Assembly (NCBI GenBank): GCA_022571575.1 | Contig: JACZXN010000038.1 | Coordinates: 1 to 9,195, forward strand | Reading direction: 5' to 3' | DNA length: 9,195 nucleotides | DNA from: Chloroflexota bacterium | GTDB lineage: Bacteria; Chloroflexota; Dehalococcoidia; UBA3495 | In this document: piece after piece, positions 1-6,094 of the stretch | Layout: each line of letters starts with the position of its first letter | Position numbering within the stretch: the first letter of the stretch is position 1 | Program-made: the position numbers and the translations under genes | Notes under the pieces: model-generated | The model's input: only the letters and a program-made list of their open reading frames with translations | Databases searched by the model: none | Told to the model about the DNA's origin: nothing

Positions 1-59
1 GCCAGGTCGGACACTAGACTGGTGGTGAGCCGGTTACAGCCGAATATCAAGACCCGCAT
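1..59 (-). CDS. Start of a second RCK/TrkA-N domain protein (partial, runs off left edge)
   Basis: An ATG at 59 (minus strand) opens a frame that stays open to the window edge and reads MRVLIFGCNRLTTSLVSDL. A hydrophobic beta strand (VLIF) followed by a Gly-containing turn and a helix is how TrkA-N/RCK regulatory domains begin, so I infer a potassium-channel gating protein. The start lies only 3 bases after the stop of the usp gene, and AGGGA at the end of usp, about 9 bases before the ATG, can serve as ribosome binding site, so translation is probably coupled to usp. The nucleotide-binding motif is odd: where the RCK pattern is GxGxxG, this has G7, N9 and T12, so two of three glycines are replaced. 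This may be a regulatory paralogue with altered nucleotide binding. Only 19 residues are visible, so the family call is tentative. Confidence 0.6.
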   Translation of the reverse strand, partial: MRVLIFGCNRLTTSLVSDL

Positions 60-62
60 GGT

Positions 63-518
63 CTAGTCCCTGGGGAAGATGGGAGATGGTGCCCGTTCCC
101 GCCAGAACATCACCTGGCACGAGGCGTTGTGGAAGATGTAGGAAGCCGTGGTCCCCAGGGTGCAGGAGCCGAACCGGCGCTGGTAGGGAACGCCCACGAT
201 CAGCAGGTCCATGAACCGGTCTTCGGATTCCAGGACGACCGCCGTGCCGGCCTGCCGGGCTCGCAAGAACCGGGCTTGAAGGCCCTTGTACTTCTCTTCG
301 GAGGCTATCGCCTCGATACGGGCCAGGATCTCCTCTCCCTTATTGATATCCTCGGAGATCTCGGACTCCAAAGACAGCTCCAGCGGGACCTCGATCACGT
401 ACACCGCGTGGAGTTCCGTCTTCGACTCCCGCGCCATCTGGCAGGCCCACCGAAAAGTGCGTTCACTATATGGCTTGCCGTTCACCGGCACCAGGATTCG
501 TTTTGCGTCCAATCGCAT
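63..518 (-). CDS. Universal stress protein (UspA family), single domain
   Basis: A 151-residue protein, the normal length for a one-domain Usp, expected to be a cytoplasmic nucleotide-binding dimer. The N-terminal strand RILVPVNG (residues 7-14) followed by SERTFRWA matches the Usp opening. The usual Asp after PV is Asn13 here. Near the C-terminus, DLLIVGV and LGTTASYIF (residues 104-129) match the ATP-binding loop pattern G-2x-G-9x-G(S/T) in exact spacing: G109, then Tyr112 where Gly is expected, then G122-T123. The fold is secure, but ATP binding may be altered. A promoter lies about 110 bases upstream. AGGA at 531-534 is a possible ribosome binding site, though 12 bases from the ATG is long. 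The gene sits between trkA and an apparent second RCK gene, which suggests a role in regulating potassium transport; that is inference from context. Confidence 0.9.
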   Translation of the reverse strand: MRLDAKRILVPVNGKPYSERTFRWACQMARESKTELHAVYVIEVPLELSLESEISEDINKGEEILARIEAIASEEKYKGLQARFLRARQAGTAVVLESEDRFMDLLIVGVPYQRRFGSCTLGTTASYIFHNASCQVMFWRERAPSPIFPRD

Positions 519-613
519 TACAGCACACCGTCCTGCATGGGTGGCTCTAGCTCAACCACTGAGATTCCGGGACCTCGTGCCCTGCCGGAACCTGGCGCCT
601 TGCCCGAAACTCG

Positions 614-626
614 TGATTGACAATCA
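614..626. promoter_or_regulatory. 13-base palindrome at the usp transcription start (operator candidate)
   Basis: TGATTG-A-CAATCA is a perfect 6+1+6 inverted repeat. It lies 7 bases beyond the -10 box of the usp promoter on the minus strand, so it would cover about +1 to +13, a classic position for a repressor operator. The half sites resemble FNR/CRP-family half sites (TTGAT), but the spacing does not match TTGAT-N4-ATCAA, so the binding protein is unknown. Confidence 0.5.
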
Positions 627-633
627 ATGGCAG

Positions 634-662
634 ATTATACGAGCAGCATCAACCCAATACAA
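634..662 (-). promoter_or_regulatory. Sigma70-like promoter for usp
   Basis: On the minus strand a perfect TATAAT (-10, 634-639) follows TTGTAT (-35, 657-662; matches TTGACA only in TTG) with the optimal spacing of 17 bases. The local sequence is AT-rich within a GC-rich neighbourhood. The predicted start is near 626-627, giving a leader of about 109 bases before the usp ATG at 518. It implies that usp and the following RCK gene can be transcribed independently of trkH-trkA. Confidence 0.65.
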
Positions 663-794
663 TAAGATTTTGGCGGATCTAGGACGGCATCTGAGGCAGG
701 CGTTGGTGGGCCTGGTCACCGGCCGTGGAGTGGGGTCTGAAGTTCGAGCCTCCAGACAAATCAAAGTTTGGCCATCTGGGTCATTGGGGTCAAG

Positions 795-835
795 CCGGAC
801 CTGCCCGGACCTGCCCGTACGCGCCCATACGGGCA
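795..835. repeat. 10-base tandem repeat running into an 8-bp hairpin
   Basis: CCGGACCTGC occurs twice in tandem (795-804, 805-814). The end of the second unit merges into an inverted repeat, TGCCCGTA (812-819) with TACGGGCA (828-835), an 8-bp perfect stem with an 8-base loop. It lies 50-90 bases past the trkA stop in the direction of transcription. No T-run follows on either strand, so it is not a typical intrinsic terminator, but it could stabilise or end the trkHA transcript. Confidence 0.45.
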
Positions 836-884
836 AGCATATCCTGGATGAATTTGGAGGGGTAGAGCATCTAAGGTCTGGGAA

Positions 885-1601
885 TCAGGCGCTGTTGCGG
901 TGGCCGTGGGTGTCGGAGGCGGCGGATTCGAGATGGCGGGCTATGTCCCCGATCTTCCCCAGATGTTCGTTGGTCGCCGCCACGATCAACACGTCGCCGG
1001 CCTTGATCTCTTCGTCCTTGGCTGGGTGGAGGAATGAGGTCCGGCCCCGGCGGATGGCCAGGACGGATATTCCGTGGCGGTCGGCCGAGCCGGCCAGCCC
1101 AACTTCCTCAAGGGTGTGGCCCAGCATCTCTTCCGGGGGCCGCAGCTTGCTGATGCCGAAGTCGGGAACTATGGGCATGTAATCGATGACCCCGGTGTCG
1201 AAACCCACGTGGGCGGTGCGCCGGGCGCTCTCCGCCTCCGGAAAGACCACCCGGTCAACGCCGATCCGCTCCAGCGTGGCGCCGTGCAGTTCGTTGGCGG
1301 CTCGGCCGATGATGAAGGGCACTCCCAGGCTCTTTAGCAGCACGGAGACCAGGATGCTGGACTGGATGTTCTCGCTGCCCAGGGCCACGATGCATACATC
1401 GTATTCGGCCACGTCCAGCTCTTTCAAGACCGACTCGTTGGTGGCGTCGGCCCGGACCGAGTAGGTGGCCCGTCCCAGTTGGCTCTGTACCTTGGCCTCA
1501 TCGACGTCGATGGCCAGAACGTCATGACCGCTTTGGTACAGTTCCTGGGCCAGTGTGGCCCCGAACCGCCCGAGGCCGATTACGCAAACTTGTTTTTTCA
1601 C
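885..1601 (-). CDS. trkA: TrkA/KtrA-type potassium uptake regulatory subunit
   Basis: A 238-residue cytoplasmic protein with one RCK_N and one RCK_C domain, the size of KtrA or a single-repeat TrkA rather than the doubled E. coli TrkA. The N-terminus is a Rossmann fold with intact G9-L-G11-RF-G14 and the acidic Asp32 at the end of the second strand (LAID), which is expected to hold a nucleotide (NAD(H) or ATP/ADP). Residues about 140-212, including LGHTLEEVGL and AGDVLIVA, form the RCK_C ligand domain. The protein should assemble as a ring under TrkH and gate potassium flow. It begins with GTG at 1601, 13 bases after the trkH stop, so the two form an operon. The ribosome binding site is weak (GAGAG region), consistent with coupling to trkH translation. 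Confidence 0.95.
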   Translation of the reverse strand: MKKQVCVIGLGRFGATLAQELYQSGHDVLAIDVDEAKVQSQLGRATYSVRADATNESVLKELDVAEYDVCIVALGSENIQSSILVSVLLKSLGVPFIIGRAANELHGATLERIGVDRVVFPEAESARRTAHVGFDTGVIDYMPIVPDFGISKLRPPEEMLGHTLEEVGLAGSADRHGISVLAIRRGRTSFLHPAKDEEIKAGDVLIVAATNEHLGKIGDIARHLESAASDTHGHRNSA

Positions 1602-1614
1602 TACATCACTCTCG

Positions 1615-3072
1615 TCAACCTATTTTAACCCTTTCTTGGGCAAAACGGTACACCGCGGTATCTTCTTCAGGGGCCAGGGCGAGAGCCAAGGCCACCGGAC
1701 CCAAACGGCCGACATACATCAACGTCATGAATAGTATCTTAGATGCCAGTCCCATGTCCGGGATTATGCCGGTGGAAGCGCCGGTGGTGCCGAATGCCGA
1801 AACCGTATCGAAGATGATGTCCATGAATGGTATCTCCGGTTCAAGCGTGGTCAACACCGTTGCCGCGACGACGATCAGCGCCAGACCGAGAAACGCCACG
1901 GTGAGAGCCCGGTGCAACTGGGACTGGTGTATCTCCCGGCCGAACGCCTCAGCGTGGGCGCGGCCCCGCAGGGAGGAGATCACCGCCGCCATCAACACCG
2001 CGAAGGTGGCCACCTTTATGCCTCCGGCCACCGAACCGGCCGCGCCGCCGATGAACATGAGTCCGGCGAAGGTTGTCTTGGTTACGTCCTTGACCTGGCC
2101 GAAATCCATGACCGTGAAGCCGGCCGTGCGTCCGCTTACCGACTGGAAAACGGCGCCCACGATCTTGTCCACCCAACTGAAACCGCCCATCGTTTCCGAG
2201 TTGGTGAACTCAACCAGATACAAGACCCCGGCGCCCAGCACCCAGAGGAAGATGCTGGTCACCAGGACGAGTTTGGTCTCCAGAGAGAACCGGGCGAACC
2301 GGCGTCTGCGCCAAACGTCCACGATCAAAACCCAACCAAGACCGCCCAGGATGGTCAGGAGCGTCATGGTCATCATCAACACCGGATTGGATACGAAACG
2401 GGCCACGCTGCTTCCCCCGGGCACCTCCGGAACGATATTAAGGCCGGCGTTGTTGAAGGATGAAACCGACAGGAAAAGAGAGTGCCAGAGGGAACTTACC
2501 GTCCCCATGCCGTCGATGCCGTGGATCTGCCAGAAGAACACCGCGGCCCCGGCGGCGTACAACAGGAACACCACCAGGATCACCGCCCGGCCTAAGTGGC
2601 GCAACCCCTGCATCTGGTCCACACCCACGGTGTCGCGCATCAGCGCCCGGGTCAAGAGCCGTTCTTGAAGGGTAGACCTCTGGCCGATCAGCAATAGGAT
2701 GAAGGTGCTCACGACCATGAATCCCAACCCGCCGACCAACATCAGTGCGAAGATCACCGCCTGGCCAAACGTGGACCAGTAGGTGCTGGTATCGACCACG
2801 AGAAGACCGGTAACCGTCACCGCGGACACCGATGTGAAATAGGCGGTCTCCAAGGAGGTGAACCCGGCGCCGTTCTGCGCCAGCGGCAGGGTCAGTAGAC
2901 CGCCGCCGCCCAGGATCAACAGAGCAAACGCCGAGAGAAGCATGGTGGTGGTGCCGAATATCCGGCCGGGTTTCCGGGGCGGTTCTGCCAAGGTGACCGT
3001 GGGCGACAGGTCGCGCCGCCTCCGCAGCCGGATGATGTTGTCGATCGGTCTTCGCCGGTGCTCAAATGCCAT
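1615..3072 (-). CDS. trkH: TrkH/KtrB-family potassium transporter, membrane subunit
   Basis: A 485-residue integral membrane protein, the pore of a Trk/Ktr potassium uptake system. Four selectivity-filter segments can be read in order, each with its conserved Gly: TVTGL (86-90), FNNAG (206-210), GRTAG (314-318) and FGTTG (427-431). The GGxxGSxAGGIK segment before the last repeat (342-353) and the C-terminal VGRLGP (454-459) are also family signatures; Val replaces the usual Thr at position 348. Hydrophobic spans alternate with loops as expected for four M1-P-M2 repeats. The first 38 residues form a basic cytoplasmic tail (RRRRD) before the first span. It is first in an operon with trkA. The first base of the gene is 424 bases from divergent leuS. 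Confidence 0.95.
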   Translation of the reverse strand: MAFEHRRRPIDNIIRLRRRRDLSPTVTLAEPPRKPGRIFGTTTMLLSAFALLILGGGGLLTLPLAQNGAGFTSLETAYFTSVSAVTVTGLLVVDTSTYWSTFGQAVIFALMLVGGLGFMVVSTFILLLIGQRSTLQERLLTRALMRDTVGVDQMQGLRHLGRAVILVVFLLYAAGAAVFFWQIHGIDGMGTVSSLWHSLFLSVSSFNNAGLNIVPEVPGGSSVARFVSNPVLMMTMTLLTILGGLGWVLIVDVWRRRRFARFSLETKLVLVTSIFLWVLGAGVLYLVEFTNSETMGGFSWVDKIVGAVFQSVSGRTAGFTVMDFGQVKDVTKTTFAGLMFIGGAAGSVAGGIKVATFAVLMAAVISSLRGRAHAEAFGREIHQSQLHRALTVAFLGLALIVVAATVLTTLEPEIPFMDIIFDTVSAFGTTGASTGIIPDMGLASKILFMTLMYVGRLGPVALALALAPEEDTAVYRFAQERVKIG

Positions 3073-3078
3073 GTTTAG

Positions 3079-3093
3079 CGCCTGTCGCAGGCG
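3079..3093 (-). promoter_or_regulatory. Hairpin over the trkH ribosome binding region
   Basis: CGCCTG-tcg-CAGGCG is a perfect 6-bp inverted repeat with a 3-base loop, ending 6 bases before the trkH ATG. On the minus strand the only Shine-Dalgarno-like bases (ACAGG) lie in and next to the start-proximal arm, so the hairpin would mask them. It may lower trkH translation, or be a protein-binding site. Confidence 0.4.
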
Positions 3094-3145
3094 TGGCCGG
3101 CCGCCGCCGGAATCCAGGCCGGCAGATGGGAAGGGGGCGAGATGA

Positions 3146-3316
3146 ATGGGCTATCGGCATCTGAATAAAGCGGAAAGATCCGTGGGAAGACTTGGGGGAA
3201 GAGCCTTTGCGGCTAGGGTCTTTGAGGAGAACCGCCTGAAGCGGCTAGAGCCGTATTTTTCCGGGGAATATCCCGGAGGGTATCTGGAAGAATATATGAG
3301 GCAGATTGGATTCTAG
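3146..3316 (+). CDS. Small ORF, 56 codons, unknown function
   Basis: An ATG at 3146 opens a frame ending in TAG at 3314-3316. It has a good ribosome binding site, AAGGGGG at 3131-3137, with an 8-base spacer. A stop lies directly before the ATG in frame, so the start is unambiguous. The product begins MGYRHLNKAERSVGRLGGRA and ends GGYLEEYMRQIGF. It is soluble-looking, rich in Arg, Glu, Gly and Tyr, with charged residues well spread, no cysteine, no signal peptide and no membrane span. I do not recognise a family. Third-position GC is about 54%, lower than in the neighbouring genes, which argues either for a non-native or a non-coding origin. It lies divergent from trkH and upstream of leuS. 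Confidence 0.42.
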   Translation: MGYRHLNKAERSVGRLGGRAFAARVFEENRLKRLEPYFSGEYPGGYLEEYMRQIGF

Positions 3317-3345
3317 AATTTGCCCTTTCTTGTGTCAATGAACCC

Positions 3346-3376
3346 GGTGGTCCGTTTGGGCCGAAAACGGACCTCC
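3346..3376. repeat. Strong hairpin between the small ORF and leuS
   Basis: GGTCCGTTT (3349-3357) pairs perfectly with AAACGGACC (3365-3373) over 9 bp with a 7-base loop. After one T-T mismatch two more G-C pairs extend the stem to 3346-3376. It begins 29 bases past the small ORF and ends about 40 bases before the leuS -10 element. There is no T-run on either side, so it is not a standard intrinsic terminator; it could still end the upstream transcript or be a regulator site. Confidence 0.5.
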
Positions 3377-3411
3377 CAGCTTCGCCGCCTCCGAGACTGG
3401 ACCAGCTTGTA

Positions 3412-3423
3412 TGCTAATATAAT
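3412..3423 (+). promoter_or_regulatory. Probable leuS -10 promoter element
   Basis: A perfect TATAAT at 3418-3423 sits in an AT-rich patch (TATGCTAATATAAT). The overlapping TGC-TAATAT could act as an extended -10 instead. I see no good -35 box at 16-18 bases upstream. Transcription from about 3430 would leave a leader of some 67 bases. I find no T-box or other riboswitch hallmark in that leader. Confidence 0.45.
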
Positions 3424-3483
3424 TGGCACCAGCACCGCCGGTTTTTCCGTTCTTTGATGTGGTTTTGCCGGCGCCTCGGACTT

Positions 3484-3490
3484 GAGGTGA
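3484..3490 (+). promoter_or_regulatory. leuS ribosome binding site
   Basis: GAGGTGA lies 6 bases before the ATG at 3497. It is a near-ideal Shine-Dalgarno sequence and fixes the leuS start. Confidence 0.75.
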
Positions 3491-3496
3491 CATTAG

Positions 3497-5989
3497 ATGA
3501 CCAGCAGCCCCCGGCAGGTCGAATTGGCCTTCGACGCCGCTGCGATCGACCGCAAATGGCAGGCACGTTGGGAAGAGGACGGCCTGCATAAAGTTTCCGA
3601 CGATGACCCCCGCCCCAAATGGTACGAGATGACCATGTACCCGTACCCGTCGGGCGACCTGCACATAGGCCATTGGTACGCCATGGCTCCCGCCGACAGC
3701 CATGCCCGCTTCCGCCGCATGCAGGGCTACAACGTGCTCCATCCCATCGGTTTCGATGCCTTTGGGCTGCCCGCTGAGAACGCCGCCATCAGCCGCGGCA
3801 TCCACCCCTACGAGTGGACCATCAGCAATATCGAGAACATGCGGCGTCAACTACGCTCTCTGGGGGCCAGCTACGATTGGGACCGGGAGATAATCACCTG
3901 CCTGCCCGAGTATTACAGATGGAACCAATGGTTCTTCCTGAAATTCTTCGAGAAGGGCCTGGCCTACCGGGCCAACGCCCCCGTGGTCTGGTGTCCGTCC
4001 TGTCAAACGGTGCTGGCCAACGAGCAGGTGCTGAACGGCGCCTGTGAGCGCTGTGGTACCGAGATCACCCGCCGGGACCTGGAGCAATGGTTCTTCAAGA
4101 TCACCGAATATGCCGACCGGCTCCTGGATTTCAGCGCCCTTGAAGAATGGCCGGACAAGATCTTGACCATGCAGACCAACTGGATCGGCCGCAGCGAAGG
4201 TGTCCAAATCTCATTTGACATCTCCCAGGCTGGTCTGGAAGAGAAGGAGATATCCACCTTCACCACCCGCATCGACACCATCTTCGGCGTGACTTTCATC
4301 GTCTTGGCCCCCGAGCACCCGTTGGTCCCCAAGTTGACGTCGTCCGAGAACCGGCAGGCGGTGGAGGAGTACATCAGCAAGGCCCGCCAGACCTCCGAGA
4401 TCGACCGCCTCTCCAGCGATAAGGAAAAGACCGGGGTGTTCACCGGGGGTTACGCGGTGAACCGTTTGAACGGCGAACGGGTCCCGATCTACATCGGTGA
4501 CTACGTGCTCACGACCTACGGCACCGGAGCGGTTATGGGCGTTCCGGCCCACGACGCCAGGGACTACATCTTCGCCCAGAAATACAAACTGCCCATCCGC
4601 ATCGTGATCGCCCCCATCGAATGGGACGGCAAGGAACTCACCGGCGCCTATCTGGGCGATGGTTTCATGACCAACTCCGGCGCCTACGATGGAATGACCA
4701 ACGAAGAAGGCAAGTTGGCCATTGCCGTTGACCTGGAGAAGAAGGGCTGGGGAAGCCGGACGGTTTCCTACCGGATCCGAGATTGGCTGATCTCCAGACA
4801 AAGGTACTGGGGCACGCCCATCCCCATGGTCTATTGCGATTCCTGCGGCGTGGTGCCGGTGCCCGAGTCCGACCTGCCGGTGCTCCTGCCCCAGGACGCC
4901 GATTTCAAGCCCACCGGCGAGTCGCCTCTGGCGGCCAACCATGAATTTGTCCATACCCAGTGTCCCAAGTGCGGAGCGGACGCCCGCCGGGAGACCGACA
5001 CCATGGACACCTTCATGGACTCTTCCTGGTACATGATGCGCTACCTGGACCCCCATAATTCCGACGGCCCGGCCGATCCGAAGCTGCTCAAGCAGTGGAT
5101 GGCCGTCGATCAATACACCGGCGGGGCCGAGCACGCGGTGATGCACCTGCTCTACTCCCGGTTCTTCACCAAGGGCCTGCACGACATGGGCCTGGTGGAC
5201 TACGACGAACCGTTCCTGAGGCTCTTCAACCAGGGCGTGATCCTGGGCGCCGACCACGAGAAGATGAGCAAGAGCCGCGGCAACGTGATCAATCCCGACG
5301 AGGTTGTCGGCCGGCTGGGCGCCGACGCGGTGCGTTGTTTCCTGATGTTCATCGGCCCCTGGGACCAGGGCGGCCCCTGGAGCGACGTGGGCATCAACGG
5401 TACGGCCCGCTGGCTGAACCGTGTCTGGGACATCGCCGTCCGCGACCCAGCCGATCTGGACGATCGACGGCGGGACGATAGGCCAGTGGATGACGGCGCG
5501 GTGCGGGACACCAACCGGCTGCTGCACCAGACCATCCGCAAGTGCCACAACGACCTGGACCGGTTCAAGTTCAACACGGCCATCGCCTCGCTGATGGAAT
5601 TGACCAACCATCTGAACCGGGTCTGGGCCGACGCCAGCATCGACGCCGAGACCTGGCGGGAATGCACCGAGAAATTGCTGCTGCTTCTGGCCCCCATGGC
5701 CCCGCACATGACCGAGGAGCTTTGGGAGATGAACGGCCACCCCTACAGCATCCACCAGCAGTCCTTCCCCAGTTGGGACGATGCCCTGGCCGCCGAAGAC
5801 GTCATCACCCTGGTGGTGCAGGTCAACGGCAAGGTACGAGACAAGCTGGAGGTCCCCGCGGACATCGAGGAGTCCGAAGCCCGGAGGTTGGCGCTGGCCA
5901 GTCCCCGGGTACAGGTCTACGTCGAGGGCAAGACGGTGGCCAAAACGGTCTACGTCCCCGGCCGGTTGGTCAACGTGGTGGTCAACTAG
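3497..5989 (+). CDS. leuS: Leucyl-tRNA synthetase
   Basis: A complete 830-residue class Ia synthetase that charges tRNA-Leu with leucine in the cytoplasm. Visible landmarks in order: HIGH (56-59) in the catalytic Rossmann fold; a zinc-type knuckle C166-C169/C183-C186; the CP1 editing domain with TTRIDT (256-261) and the GTGAVMGVPAHD segment ending at Asp353, the residue that contacts the amino group of mischarged leucine; a second Cys set C447-C450/C489-C492; DTFMDSSWY (504-512); KMSKS (589-593). The anticodon-binding helical domain and the C-terminal domain (VQVNGKVRD) follow, so nothing is missing. Only a few residues separate QGVILG from KMSKS, so the leucine-specific insertion found in E. 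coli and Thermus is absent, as in Bacillus-type enzymes. It is the first gene of a plus-strand series. Confidence 0.98.
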   Translation: MTSSPRQVELAFDAAAIDRKWQARWEEDGLHKVSDDDPRPKWYEMTMYPYPSGDLHIGHWYAMAPADSHARFRRMQGYNVLHPIGFDAFGLPAENAAISRGIHPYEWTISNIENMRRQLRSLGASYDWDREIITCLPEYYRWNQWFFLKFFEKGLAYRANAPVVWCPSCQTVLANEQVLNGACERCGTEITRRDLEQWFFKITEYADRLLDFSALEEWPDKILTMQTNWIGRSEGVQISFDISQAGLEEKEISTFTTRIDTIFGVTFIVLAPEHPLVPKLTSSENRQAVEEYISKARQTSEIDRLSSDKEKTGVFTGGYAVNRLNGERVPIYIGDYVLTTYGTGAVMGVPAHDARDYIFAQKYKLPIRIVIAPIEWDGKELTGAYLGDGFMTNSGAYDGMTNEEGKLAIAVDLEKKGWGSRTVSYRIRDWLISRQRYWGTPIPMVYCDSCGVVPVPESDLPVLLPQDADFKPTGESPLAANHEFVHTQCPKCGADARRETDTMDTFMDSSWYMMRYLDPHNSDGPADPKLLKQWMAVDQYTGGAEHAVMHLLYSRFFTKGLHDMGLVDYDEPFLRLFNQGVILGADHEKMSKSRGNVINPDEVVGRLGADAVRCFLMFIGPWDQGGPWSDVGINGTARWLNRVWDIAVRDPADLDDRRRDDRPVDDGAVRDTNRLLHQTIRKCHNDLDRFKFNTAIASLMELTNHLNRVWADASIDAETWRECTEKLLLLLAPMAPHMTEELWEMNGHPYSIHQQSFPSWDDALAAEDVITLVVQVNGKVRDKLEVPADIEESEARRLALASPRVQVYVEGKTVAKTVYVPGRLVNVVVN

Positions 5990-6015
5990 CCCGGCGCCCG
6001 GAATTCCCGGCGCCC
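5990..6015 (+). terminator. Repeat/hairpin directly after leuS, possible weak terminator
   Basis: CCCGGCGCCC occurs twice (5990-5999 and 6006-6015) starting one base after the leuS stop. Because GGCGCC is self-complementary, 5993-5998 and 6009-6014 can pair, with GG/CC inside and an AATT loop. AGATTTTCC follows, which gives a short T-run. This could attenuate transcription between leuS and the nuclease gene. The T-run is short, so the call is modest. Confidence 0.35.
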
Positions 6016-6094
6016 AGATTTTCCAGATGTTATCCGTGGCCCAGAATTTATGGTGGCCAGTATCTGATCCAGGACCGGCCGGTGTGGTGTGGTT

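Larger units (their letters stand above)
519..884. other. Intergenic region between trkA and usp
   Basis: A 366-base gap without a convincing gene. Going in the direction of transcription (minus strand) it contains a tandem 10-base repeat with a hairpin (795-835), then a sigma70-like promoter (634-662), a palindrome at the presumed transcription start (614-626) and about 100 bases of usp leader. A 70-codon minus-strand frame (624-836) with a TTG start crosses the promoter and is rich in Pro, Arg and Thr; I do not regard it as a gene. Confidence 0.7.

Noticed and set aside
747..775. GTTCGAGCC resembling a tRNA T-loop
   Set aside because: The T-stem has a mismatch and no matching acceptor, anticodon or D arms can be found at the right distances.
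624..836. 70-codon minus-strand frame between trkA and usp
   Set aside because: TTG start, no ribosome binding site, Pro/Arg/Thr-rich product, and it runs through the usp promoter.
286..1182. 298-codon plus-strand frame over usp and trkA
   Set aside because: It crosses two well-supported minus-strand genes and a promoter, and its Arg/Ser-rich product resembles no family.
3341..3376. GGTGGTCCG before leuS resembling a T-box antiterminator motif
   Set aside because: The conserved T-box sequence is not matched (a base is missing), there is no specifier-loop leader or T-run, and the element lies upstream of the likely promoter.
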